Shown: piece after piece, positions 10,579 through 20,430 of the stretch
Layout: each line of letters begins with the position of its first letter
Position numbering within the stretch: position 1 is the first letter of the stretch
Assembly (NCBI RefSeq): GCF_029784135.1
Contig: NC_073746.1
Location: 75,011,542 to 75,075,541 of the forward strand
Length of the DNA: 64,000 nt
Direction of reading: 5' to 3'
Source of the DNA: Toxorhynchites rutilus septentrionalis
Taxonomy: Eukaryota; Arthropoda; Insecta; Diptera; Culicidae
The notes under the pieces: model-generated
Database searches by the model: none
What the model was told of the DNA's origin: nothing
The model's input: the letters and a program-made list of their open reading frames with translations, nothing else
Position numbers and translations under genes: made by a program

Positions 10579-12024
10579 CAGTCTTCCATGTTTCACAAAA
10601 AACACTGCGTCCAGGATAAACATGTCCACGCTACTGTTCACACTTTTGTGTTTGAGTACAAACATGATTTTTTCGTACCTATGTTTGAAAATGTGACATG
10701 TTTGTATTCGTAATATGTTTGGACATACGATGTTTAATTCCAATGTTTCACATGATGTTCGAACATGGTGTACAGTTTCTCTTGCATTTTCACCCCAAGC
10801 ACCGGCAGTGCGTAGAGTAGAAGAAGCGAATCGGACACCACACCACCACCACTCAACGCGTGGTGTGTTGGTATGTTGACATGGAAAAAATGCTTTCCTT
10901 TCATGACAATGGATGCATCGTCTAAAATATTGGGCAAATAAAATAAACCTCTTTTTCTGTTCTGAACAAAATAAACATCGATTGATATCAGAGTTTTTCA
11001 CATTTGATATCATTATTTAGTGCACGCATCAATTTATATATTGAATTCATGTAACATTCGCTATTATTAGGTATCTGAACAAGTACTAAAATTGAATAGA
11101 GCGTGGCGGAGATGTTTAGTTACCCACAACAAATTTTGATTACAGTATTTCTATAATTTTAATCGAATATAAAGTACCAGAATTATTCAGCCGTGACATG
11201 TTAGGCGTGACGCTAACCACTCGACCACGGGAGCAACAATTTTGGATGGATCTTTGAATACAAATGGCCAATAATGCTTGTTCGCGACGAACGTGACCCG
11301 AGCTATAAAACGAGCGAAGAAGAGGAGAAGAAAGGATGATGCAATCGCATGCACACATAGCATATGTAGTACAGTGTAAGTGTAGCTTTTAGTTTTTTCC
11401 TTCATTCAGTTTGTGATAACATCGAGAAATTAATGGTGTGTTTTAGCCGCTGAAATTTCTCTGCTGGTTCTGCTGTGTGCCGCTGATGGTTGCATCTAAA
11501 ATTAATTTTTGGGTATTTATTTTTTTGGTCAACATTTGTACGACGTCGCCCGCTGTGCAGTCGGCTCCCCAGAATTTAATTGCCAACATGCACGCAAAAA
11601 AAATCTCATAGAAAGATTCTTTCTATTCAGAGATTTTTTTCTTTGCACGGAACCAAAATGACGATCGCATGCAAATGTGCATGAACTCATAGCCTCTCAG
11701 TGCGTGCAAATTTTGAAATGCGAGCTAAATTTCAAGTTCGTTTCTGTGAAAAAGTATTCTACGAAGAAATGTTTTGGAATGAATAATTTCTTTCCGTGTA
11801 TGAAAAGAAACGAAAGCAATGAATACTGCGACATCAGGTGATATGTTTGTACATGATGTTCTTGAATTATAAACATCGTGTTTGTTTTCACATGATTAGG
11901 TTTGTGTATCATTGTTCGTGTTTGGGATAGACATTCAACACTAGCGAAAATCATGTTCGAATGCAAACAAAAACATGGAATTTTCACATCGCGTGGACAT
12001 GTGTAAGTGTTTTTCGGAAGACTG
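10579..12024 (-). mobile_element. Non-autonomous hAT-like element, copy 1
   Basis: Both ends begin CAGTCTTCC in inverted orientation, and the inverted similarity extends inward through AAAAACACT and ACATGTCCACGC. It is flanked by the 8-bp duplication TTGACTAC (10571-10578 and 12025-12032), the length that hAT transposases produce. A related uninterrupted site exists at about 29215-29235. No transposase is encoded. A second, inverted copy lies at 31300-33109. Strand is given relative to that copy. Confidence 0.85.
11197..11238 (-). repeat. Fragment of SINE tRNA head inside the hAT-like element
   Basis: The minus strand reads GCTCCCGTGGTCGAGTGG, then TTAGCGTC. This is the A-box half of the window's tRNA-derived SINE, without the B box. 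The same fragment is at the equivalent place in copy 2, so it was acquired before the element multiplied. Confidence 0.65.
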
Positions 12025-12039
12025 TTGACTACACATGCG

Positions 12040-12230
12040 TCGGTTCCCTAACAGAGCCATCAAAAACAAGCTGCCTGGGGAAATCGGCATTGCAAACACA
12101 TGGAGGTAGGAGGAGCGTTTGTTCCCACCGAAATGTGTTCCCTAACAGAGACATCAAAATCAAGATGATCGGGGAAAATCGGCATTGTAAATATATGCAA
12201 GTCGGGGGCATTTTTATATTGCAAGTAAGG
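12040..12230 (+). repeat. Minisatellite, about two 93-95-bp units
   Basis: Units contain TTCCCTAACAGAG, then GGGGAAATCGGCATTGCAAA and a GGGGGCATTTT block. This is the same unit as in the arrays at 19.6, 20.7, 26.7, 28.9 and 43.6 kb. Confidence 0.75.
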
Positions 12231-12235
12231 TGAGT

Positions 12236-13254
12236 GATACGATCAATTCTAGCAAATAAAATTTAAATTTGGAACTTTAATGATGGGTGCTTCATGAAAT
12301 TTCATATCAAAGACCGATCGTGTATTGTGAAAAATTTAACACAAGTGTAAGTGTAAAATTGTATATGGTAGCTGTTGTGTTAAAAATGACTTGATATATG
12401 AAACGAGTTATTTCAGTTTTCATTAATAAAAACCAATGTATGGTTCCGCTCGAGAACGGGTCGTTCGGTTTAAGCAATCTGTTTTGTTGTGTTCATTTTC
12501 ATAACAGAATATATCGCCGGACCGATTGGTTTGGTGGGGGTTCTCTCGGTTGCTTCTCGGGTTTCCCGTGAGTAGCTCCCGGTCGAACATCAGTAAATGT
12601 CTTTGTGAAGGTCTGAAGGGGTGATCGGGGGAGCTCCTCTGGAGCCGATCGAGCCGGTCGAGCCGTCGAAAAAGCGTACGAGTGTGGTAAATAACGAAAA
12701 ATATCGTGATGAATACTAGAATATATAGCCGGCTCACTAATTTTACAGATTTTCCTTCTCAGGATACCTAAAGATATTCTCTGACGCGTGTTGTAACACA
12801 TAAGATTTCCGAACTCTTGTTCTTTAGAGTTGGAAAATATATCGTCGATTTGAGTAATGTTGAAGCATTGTCCTAAAATAAAGCAGACCTAAAATAAATA
12901 AAAAATAACCTCGGTCGTCGCTATTGAATTATTTTTTGAAAGATAATACAAGTGACGAACATCGAAATATATAGTCAGTTTTAGCGAGTTTAAAAGAATT
13001 TCCTCGGTGACCTTCTCAGGTTAAGAATATATTGTCGATTAAAGAAATACTAAAAGGGTATCTTACCGACCTTCTCAGGTTGCCAAAAATAACCTTGGTC
13101 TCCGCGATTGAATAAAAATATATAGATTTAGAATTTTTAAAGAAGATTTTCATGACCTTCTCAGGTCAGGAAAAAATATCTATGCACTACGCACGATGAA
13201 TATGTATATTTTTTTTCAAATCTCATTTCGCCGAATAGTTGAGAGTTCAGGTTT
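12236..13254. other. AT-rich interval with a repeated CCTTCTCAGG phrase
   Basis: No gene was recognised. A minus-strand frame at 12423-12737 (104 codons, rich in Arg and Pro) has no recognisable domain. The phrase CCTTCTCAGG recurs near 12755, 13010, 13068 and 13153 with related AT-rich text between (ATATATCG, AAAATATAT). It is probably a decayed tandem repeat or the edge of an unidentified retroelement. Confidence 0.35.
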
Positions 13255-13323
13255 TTAGAATCACATCACTTACCGCAGTGAATCCTGATTTTTCTTAACC
13301 TTTCCCACTAACAGTTATCCCTT

Positions 13324-14013
13324 GTGAATGTGATTGTGGCGATGGCTACCACGACATCGAGCATATTGTCTGGTCGTGTATCCGGTTCCATCGTGCTCGC
13401 TCTCAGCTCTCTAGAGCACTGAGAGCAAAAGGCAGACAATCGAATATCCCCGTTCGGGATATCTTAGATAGCCGTGATCCTGATCTTCTGCTTCATCTAT
13501 ACCTGTTCATCAGAAACGCCGATGTCAACGTTTAATGATGTTTCCTTCGTTGTGTCCCTGTTTCATATCCCTCCTATCCGATCTATAAACTTTTACTTAG
13601 TCGCGGCAATTCATACACACACTCTTTACAGATACACGGGCCAAAGGTTGTGTAGTCCACTGATGATTCAACAAGAGCCAAAGGTTGTACCGCTCATGAC
13701 AACTCTACACGAGCTGATGTTTGCGCCGGCTAGTGACCATTCTATCCTGGATTCCTCGAGTCGAGAAGACGCACCACGCTAGATATGAGGTACAGAAGTA
13801 TCCCGTGTCGGGCACAGGTACATAGCATTGGAGACAGCAACATCACAATTACGAAAACACTTGTAATACTAACCTCGAGCCAACCGCGAGTAATCGGTTA
13901 CATATTACTAACATAGTTATAAGGCACACATTGTCGAAATATTGAACTTCCGGCCCCGTCAGGTTGACGCCATATGAGCCTTAATAAAAATATATATTTT
14001 GGATAAAAAAAAA
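13324..14013 (+). mobile_element. 5'-truncated I/Loner-type LINE, 3' end only
   Basis: It contains the last 70 codons of ORF2, a 3' UTR of about 475 bp and an A-rich end (ATAAAAAAAAA). It is flanked by TATCCCTT on both sides (13316-13323 and 14015-14022), and the empty site is visible at about 16000-16010 on the other strand. A 3' UTR copy of the same family lies at 31622-32084. Confidence 0.85.
13326..13535 (+). pseudogene. C-terminal end of LINE ORF2
   Basis: The open reading ECDCGDGYHDIEHIVWSC continues through RARSQLSRALRAKGR, then NIPVRDILDSRDPDLLLHLY, to TAA at 13533-13535. The C-x-C...H...C pattern is the zinc-binding tail seen at the C-terminus of ORF2 in the I/Loner/R1 group. No stops are present in this piece, but 5' truncation removes the RT and endonuclease, so it cannot function. 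The homologous segment of another copy is at about 28050-28095. Confidence 0.75.
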
Positions 14014-14303
14014 CTATCCCTTCCATGATAAACGCTAGGGAACCACGCTATAGAGGCGACCCCTCTGGCCCTCGGGCGGCGAATAACATACTAACATTCC
14101 TTCCCTTCCCCTGGTGACTGTAAGGACGTGGCCGGCGTCGTTATTGACCATTTAAAGCTCGAATCACCGAAAACTGCACAACGAGAATGATTTGCTAGTC
14201 CCAAGCGTCATTCTGTGTGTTCTTTGTGCAATTTGGATGGTTCAGGTCAATCACGGAGAGGAACTGCGAATTGTACAGTCTACCCAAGCTCAAGCTCAAG
14301 CTC

Positions 14304-14599
14304 AAGCTCTGTTTTGTTGTGTCAATTTTAACACAGCGAAAATTCATAAGGCGAGAAAAGTTGGGAAAATGAAGAAATATTCGAAAAATTGATATAGTAT
14401 TAGGTTAATACTATATGTTCCACATATAGTATTAGGTTAGTCCCATTGAAACTCGCATTGGGTTGAATAAACACTCAGAAAGTAAAAATTATAAAATAAA
14501 ATTATCATTTCAAATATGTTTTCTCTATATTAAAATAACATGTTTTTACTGATGATAAAAATTGATAATTTTGTTCGGTATTGCTAATTATCTTATATA
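14304..14599. other. AT-rich interval inside the inverted-repeat block
   Basis: Contains (CAAGCT)n near 14287-14310 and a tandem ATATAGTATTAGGTTA phrase near 14395-14440. No gene. Confidence 0.35.
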
Positions 14600-14957
14600 A
14601 CATTGATAGGTTTTTTTTCTCTTTATTTCATCCATACATAACACAGGAGGCATCTCGTCTAGGGTCACAGAGGGCGGTTTTCATCATATCTCATTCCACT
14701 TTAGCCTCTTCTATCTGATACGCACCATCTAACGACCAATTACCATCCTTCTGTCATCATCTCTCGGTTGTAAACACTGGTGGAGTGAACAAACAATACT
14801 CAACAAACCAAACAAAGGCCCTTTTCAGGGCCACCAAATTATTATCAAAGAGTTTAATGATGTAGTTCTTCAAACATATCCCAAATCAACAGATAGCCTA
14901 ACAGAATCCTACGTCAACTATGCGGTCGAGTCTCGGACACAACCCTCCTGTAACTTT
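14600..14957 (+). mobile_element. Histone-cassette element of the palindromic-end family, 5' end not recognised
   Basis: It carries a perfect histone 3' stem-loop and downstream element (14817-14852). The family 3' end follows: ATCCTACGTCAACTATGCGG, then the hairpin GTGTC-type arm pair (GAGTCTCGGACAC) and the tail AACCCTCCTGTAAC next to a TTTTT run. The upstream 200 bp (CATAACACAGG to CTGTCATCATC) also occurs on the minus strand at 59.6-59.77 kb. Confidence 0.65.
14817..14852 (+). terminator. Perfect histone mRNA stem-loop with downstream element, in a repeat
   Basis: GGCCCTTTTCAGGGCC (14817-14832) is a fully paired six-bp stem with the canonical TTTC-type loop, followed by ACCA-like CACCA. 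CAAAGAG (14846-14852) lies 13 bases after the stem, where U7 snRNA pairs with replication-dependent histone pre-mRNAs. No histone coding sequence is upstream. Whether it works is unknown. Confidence 0.8.
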
Positions 14958-15254
14958 TTATTTTTGGAAACTTTATCGTTAAAATCAATCGCAAAACTGA
15001 GCGAACGACCCGTGTTGAATTTGAATTTCTGAATTTTCGGGGTTGAAAATTAAACAATTAAAAACGATTTATGTTCATCATAATATACAATTTCACTCTC
15101 TTGTAGCGAAAATGAAAAAATAATGACGATCACATTTGTACTGTATAAAGCCAACAAAAGAGCTTCAGTTCAGACGTGGCAAAATAAACTGTACAGTTCA
15201 TTAAAAAAAAAGAAATTAAAATCAGTATTTGGTATGAGTATTTGGCGAGATTTC
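14958..15254. other. AT-rich interval, no gene recognised
   Basis: Contains CATTTGTACTGTATAAAGCC near 15131. Possibly the 3' flank or terminal repeat of the Tc1 relic, but no inverted partner was confirmed. Confidence 0.3.
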
Positions 15255-15765
15255 TAGTCACTGTAGACGCAATACTATCCCATATATCATTAAACACCGT
15301 CTTGAAATCAGCTTTTTTGTTGGATTTTTATTCTTTAGAAGTTTCTTGAATTCCCACCATATATGATCAATATGGTACATGTCCGGTGATTGCGGGGTGT
15401 AGCAGCCACTTCCGCACGATGAAAGCAGTGTGCTTCGTGTTATTATCCTGTTGAAAATAGTGATCACTACGGAGATCCAAGACGGAAGACTGCAAGTTAC
15501 GTTTGAGGATGTTCAAGCAAACCATCTTGTCCATCGCCGAATCGATGAACTCCATAGTTCCAGTTTCAGGAGTACCATACATCAGCTAACTGTCACCGCC
15601 GTGTTTTACTGTGAGAACCAAATGCCAAATGCTCTGATCCTTTTTTCCTCCATAGCATCTGTCTTTCATCCGATCCGAAGAGATTGTTATTCATCTCGTC
15701 CGTATGAAGCACCTTGAGCTTAAGCTTGAACTTGGGTAGACTGTACAATTCGTAGTTGCTCTCCG
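15255..15765 (-). pseudogene. Tc1-type transposase relic (catalytic domain)
   Basis: The minus-strand translation gives LHTDEMNNNLFGSDERQMLW, RKKGSEHLAFG, then GTMEFIDSAMDKMVCLNILK, the catalytic HYFQQDNNTKHTA and HIDHIWWEFKK. These correspond in order to the first Asp (SDE region, here TDE), the second Asp (QQDN) and the final acidic block (PIEHLWxELK) of a Tc1-family DDE transposase. Frames change at least twice and the N-terminal HTH domains are absent. The transposase text begins inside the right arm of the inverted-repeat block, so the two have a shared history. Confidence 0.8.
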
Positions 15766-16075
15766 TGATTGACCTGAACCAACCAAATTGCACAAAGAAC
15801 ACACAGAATGACGCTTGGGACTAGCAAATCATTCTCCTTGTGCAATTTTCGGTGATTCGAGCTTTAAATGGTCAATAACGACGCCGGCCACGTCCTTACA
15901 GTCACCAGAGGAAGGGAAGGAATGTTAGTATGATATTCGCCACCCGAACGCCAGAAGGGTCGCCTCTACAGCGTGGTTCCCTAGCGTTTATCATGGAAGG
16001 GATAGTTGTTAGTGGGAATGGCTTGGAAAAATCAGGATTCACTGCGGTAAGTGATGTGATTTCCTAAACGCGGAG
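15712..16075 (-). repeat. Inverted-repeat block, right arm
   Basis: Reverse complement of 13255-13323 and 14014-14303. It lacks the LINE present in the left arm and so preserves the empty site near 16003. Confidence 0.8.
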
Positions 16076-16111
16076 TCTCAGCCATATGACGAAAACCTGA
16101 AAAGGTGATCC

Positions 16112-16388
16112 TTCTTCTTCTTCTTCTTCTTCTTCTTCAATGGCACCAACGTTCCTAGAGGAATTTCGCCGTCTCAACGTAATATTACTTGCGTCATTTT
16201 TACTAGTACTTAGTTGAGATTTCTATGCCAAATAACACGCCTTGAATGCATTCTGAGTGGCAAGCTCTAGAATACGCGTGATCACAGTGCAAGTCGGAGG
16301 AAATTTCTTTGACGAAAAATTCCCCCGACCAGAACGGGAATCGAACCCGAACACCCGGCATGTTAGTTATGACGCTAACCACTCGGCA
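16112..16388 (-). mobile_element. tRNA-derived SINE, nearly full length
   Basis: The minus strand starts in the A box (TGCCGAGTGGTTAGCG), has the B box GGTTCGATTCC, then the family body (CACGCGTATTCTAGAGC and AACGTTGGTGCCATTG) and ends in (GAA)9. It is flanked by GGTGATCC at 16104-16111 and 16389-16396. The A and B boxes resemble those of a Ser/Leu-type tRNA. Confidence 0.85.
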
Positions 16389-16396
16389 GGTGATCC

Positions 16397-17667
16397 ACAG
16401 CTCCTTTAATTTCGTTATCTCGAAAACATGTGTATAATCAGATATCTTATGAATGTGCGTGGAGAACATCTTTCGATGACCTTACAAGGTCATCTAGAGA
16501 AATCCTGTATTTATCGATATTCGAATCATTTATGATTTTTCCTTGAAACAAACACACAACATATAATACTGAACTCTGGTCTGAGCACTCCTGAGATTCA
16601 AAGCAATAATGGCAACACTGCTGAATTTTATTTGTCCTAACGCTTTCGTATATTCAATTCTCCTGCTCTGAATTGATGCACACCAACACTTGCATATAGC
16701 ACCGCATCACACAATACATACTTGCGAGCTGAAACTCATGGCAAGAAACGAATACTTTCACATGTAATCCTGAGTGTGCTAACAATGACGATGTTGTGAT
16801 AACAACACTGCGCAAATCGCACTGCACATATTCGGCGTGAATTTAAACTTCTATTTAAACTTCTAAGCTAAATAAAATGTAAGAGAATACATAAACATGA
16901 TTTCACCGTCAGTGTATGAATTTTCGTCTATCTTGTGCATTTTCCCTGCGAAAAAGTCTTGAAGGACTTCTATCCCAAACACACTAGCACACCTTTCTAA
17001 ACCCAAAGTCATGCCATAATTATTATTTTTTTTCACTGACTCATATTCCGAACACTTTTGTCTCAAATTCCGAACAGCAAAAATGCATTTTTCTAAAACA
17101 TCGTAACTTTTAAACTACTGGATCGATTCATTTGATCGATATATTGAATTAATGTCAATTAGCTAACCTTTTTTGGAAAAATGTTATGCTCGCAAAAAAC
17201 TGGGTTTTGCTTTTGTAATTATTGATTGTATTTATTTCATATAGTTTACATGGTTTCGGGGCCAAGGGCGCTATATCGGTATTGATACCTTTAAATGATG
17301 TAAAAATGAAGTCTATAAGTCCAAAGAATGTCAGGGTTTTGCATATTAAATTATTATAACATTAAAGTTCAGTAAATTCACATTTAAAAATGAAGTGATC
17401 GCAATTTGAATCGTGCGTAGAAACTTGATTCATATTCCGAACATTAATTTTAATGAAGATTCCTGCATAAAATATATTTTTTCACCCATTTATTGTAGGT
17501 TGATACATTCTCTAGCACTTAACATAAAAACAATAAACAAAATAGTTGAAATAACTACAAAAACTGAAAAATGAACGATGCTTGATATTACGGAATTTGC
17601 TAACGCAAACATTTTATCATTGGTTTTGACTGTCACTTTTTTGCAAATGTCTAATATTATAAATTAC
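16397..17667. other. AT-rich interval, no gene recognised
   Basis: The phrase ATATTCCGAACA recurs (17043 and 17432, with a variant at 17071), suggesting an old repeat. Frames such as 16863-17066 carry no recognisable domain. Confidence 0.35.
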
Positions 17668-17852
17668 TAGCTGTACCCTGCCACGCTTTGCTGTGGCACA
17701 TTGTGCTTGCATGGTTAAGTTGAATTTTTGTTGTAATAACAATCCTAGATGTGTTTGGTTGTTTTGTATATTGTGTCATAGTTTGAGCTCAATCGGTTCC
17801 GTATTTTTCGAGTTTTGAACGCGCACACAAGCGAACAGAACATTTTCATATA
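17668..17852 (+). repeat. Fragment of a dispersed repeat interrupted by the mariner-superfamily element
   Basis: Starts ACTAGCTGTACCCTGCCACG and runs to GAACATTTTCATA. Its end (GAGCTCAATCGGTTCCGTA to CGAACAGAACATT) recurs at 19933-19993, where it leads into the long TA tract. It looks like the 3' part of a LINE or similar. Family not identified. Confidence 0.5.
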
Positions 17853-19132
17853 CAGGGTTTTCCAACTTTAAATTCCGCAAGTAAATTGAAATAAAACACA
17901 CTTAGAATTCGAATTTCGATGAAACTTTTATTTCAAATTAAAGTTTGGTTTATGCCATTATGTGTGAAATACAACATCATTCAAATGTCACCCTAGGGCT
18001 TCCTCGCACACCTTGATCCGGAACAGGTAGTTTTCGATGACTTTTCGGCACATATGGGGCGGTATCTCGGTCATAACTTCACGAATGTTGTCTTTCAAAT
18101 GTTCAAGAGTTTGCGGAGAGTTGTCATAGACACGGTCTTTCGCATAACCCCACAACAAAAAGTCTAGCGGGTTCAAATCGCATGATCTGGACGGCCAATT
18201 GGCATCACCAAAACGCGAAATTATGCCTCCCTCAAATTTCGTTCGTAATATGGCCATGTTCGGTCGTGTTGTGTGGCACGTGGCGCCGTCCTGCTGAAAC
18301 CACATGTCATCCGTATCCATATCTTCAATTTGTGGCAAAAAAAATCGGTCAACATGCGGCCATAGCGCTCACCATTCACAGTTACCGTCTCGCCGTCCTC
18401 ATTTTCAAAGAAATACGGCCCGAAGACTCCACCAGACCATAATGCGCACCAAACAGTGACTTTTGGCGGATGCAATGGCCTCTCAACAATCACGTGTGGA
18501 TTTTCTGAGCCCCATATACGGAAATTTTAGGTGTTCACATAGCCACCGAGCTCGAAATGTGTCTCATCGCTGAAGAAAATTTGATGCGAAAATTCAGCAT
18601 TTTGCTGCTGTTGTTCGTTCATCCAATCGACGTATGCCCGACGCATTCTATGGTCACCACGCTCTAATTTTTCTACCAGTTGGACTTTATATGATGTAGG
18701 TGCAAGTCCAAATGCAAAATTCGCCCAATTGCTGAGCACGCCGTGGAATCGAAACATTCGGGTCATCCTCCACACTGGCAGCAACAGTAGCAATATTTTC
18801 GGCCGAACGCACATTACGATGATGCACAGGTTTCACAATATCCGCAACGGATCCCGTTTGTTCGAATTTACGCACTACATTAGCGATTGTGTGCTCTATA
18901 GGCCGTCCATGACGACCAAAATCCGTCCGTAATGTTCGAAAAACATTTGCCGGTTTTTCATCATTTTTATAGTATAATTTAACAAAATTAACACATTGTG
19001 CGATGCTAAAACGATCCATATTGTAAAATGGCAGACATTCAACTAACGATATGACGCTTTGGTTGACAGATATGTCAAACGTTTGTCAGCGCAGGGCTGT
19101 ATACTTTCGGAAGCCCGAAATGGAGAACCCTG
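17853..19132 (-). mobile_element. Near-complete Tc1/mariner-superfamily element
   Basis: The ends are inverted: CAGGGTTTTCC at 17853 and CAGGGTTCTCC reading inward from 19132. TA flanks both sides (17851-17852 and 19133-19134), the target duplication of this superfamily. The 1.28-kb length and a single transposase relic filling the interior fit a complete but dead copy. Confidence 0.85.
17991..19019 (-). pseudogene. Tc1/mariner-superfamily transposase, full length but frameshifted
   Basis: From the N-terminus: an HTH region starting MDRFSIAQCVNFVKLYYKND and ending in RNVRSAENIATVAASVEDDP, the linker SIPRRAQQLG, then YKVQLVEKL, the first catalytic Asp in FFSDETHF, RPLHPPKVTVWCALWSGGV, the second in WFQQDGATCHTT, and the third acidic residue in RSCDLNPLDFLLWGY, ending near KVIENYL. 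By my count 36 residues separate the second and third catalytic Asp. An in-frame stop after GGYVNT, a small deletion near 18690-18730 and a frameshift near 18330 inactivate it. Stop codon at 17988-17993. Confidence 0.85.
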
Positions 19133-19134
19133 TA

Positions 19135-19351
19135 TATAGAAATAGAGATAGATGAGGGAAATCGATAAATTTTAAATCACTTCGAAACACAATTTCAGTT
19201 CAAGATTTTGTCAAACACGTGGAAAAAAAATGTTTCCTACACATAAAACACATATTCATTACTGAATAGTCGATTTTCATTAGAAGCTCAATTTCAAAAA
19301 CGCACTCTGTTCATATATAAAATCATTTTTCTTCCAATTTTCCAATTTTTT
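19135..19351. other. AT-rich flank of the mariner-type element
   Basis: No gene was recognised. It continues the interrupted dispersed repeat (TATAGAAATAGAGATAGATGAGG). Confidence 0.35.
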
Positions 19352-19905
19352 TGACGTGGGACTACGTCTATTCGGAATATATGGAGGGTAAAATGAAAAC
19401 CTAAACACAGAACATGCAGGAAAAAATGAAAGATTTCGAATGCTTATAGCTCGAACATTTCGTACTGGATAGGAGAGATGTTTGCATCACTTGATAGGAA
19501 ATATTTCTACGCATCTATCGCAACTAACAAAATGTTGTTTTTCATTAGATAAACAATTGAATAACTGTAAAATATTAGGCGTTATCTAAACGCCCTAACT
19601 GCATCGTTTTGATAGGCCCGATTTACGGTTTCCCTAACACAACCATCAAAACCAAGCAGCCTTGGGGAAATCGGCATTGCAAATACATGAAAGTAGGGGG
19701 ACTTTTGTTCTCATCGAAAAATGTTCCCTAACACAGACTTTAAAACCAAGCAGCGAAATCGGCATTGCAAGCACACGAAAGAGCCTAGAGGCGAGTGAAC
19801 TGAAAAGTTTAAACCCTCTTAAAGCCAAAAAGAAGAAAAAGAACACACGAAAGTAGGGGGAGCTTTTGTTCCCACCAAAATTTATGCCGTAACAACACTC
19901 CTTGA
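19352..19905 (+). mobile_element. Helentron/HINE-like element, alpha subtype, 3' truncated
   Basis: Starts TTTTTTGACGTGGGACTACG, then the alpha leader (GAAAACCTAAACACAGAACA to GGCCCGATTTACGGTTTCCC) and about three minisatellite units (19630-19890). It is cut off before the other dispersed repeat and TA tract. At 19795-19840 it holds AAACCCTCTTAAAGCC, which is the empty site of the SINE at 45169. Confidence 0.65.
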
Positions 19906-19989
19906 AGTGGATTGTATAATGTGTTCAACTTTGAGCTCAATCGGTTCCGTACTTTTCGAGTTTTTGACGCGTACACAAACGAACAGAAC

Positions 19990-20375
<386 letters not shown>

Positions 20376-20430
20376 TTTGACATAGAACTACGTCTTACAT
20401 TAAGGGTGCCAAATAAGAAAACATGTCACG
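20376..20430 (+). mobile_element. 5' end fragment of a palindromic-end element
   Basis: TTTGACATAGAACTACGTCT, then the leader GGGTGCCAAATAAGAAAACA, up to GTCACG. It matches 54376-54435 and is cut by the alpha element starting at 20431. Confidence 0.7.

Larger units (their letters stand above)
10304..12235 (+). mobile_element. Helentron/HINE-like element, beta subtype, 3' end missing, split by a hAT-like element
   Basis: It begins with GACGTAGGATTCCGTC after a TTTT run and continues with CGGGAACATATTGGGGCAC, the same 5' sequence as the complete beta copy at 28798-29492. The homology breaks at 10578 where the hAT-like element sits and resumes at 12033 with two copies of the minisatellite unit (12040-12230). 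No 3' subterminal repeat or hairpin follows, so the 3' end is lost. Confidence 0.6.
13255..14303 (+). repeat. Inverted-repeat block, left arm (interrupted by a LINE)
   Basis: Sequence 13255-13323 plus 14014-14303 matches the reverse complement of 15712-16075. The phrases CACTTACCGCAGTGAATCC, GGAACCACGCT and GACGTGGCCGGCGTCGTTATT occur in both. The right arm has no LINE and so shows the pre-insertion state. Confidence 0.8.

Noticed and set aside
10501..11013. 170-codon frame on the minus strand
   Set aside because: It crosses the hAT-like element end at 10579, so it joins unrelated sequence and cannot be a real gene.
16320..16388. tRNA-like sequence with A and B boxes (also 27377, 45173, 59398)
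   Set aside because: Each is the head of a dispersed SINE with a shared body, A-rich tail and target duplications. Anticodon arm and acceptor stem do not form a proper tRNA gene.
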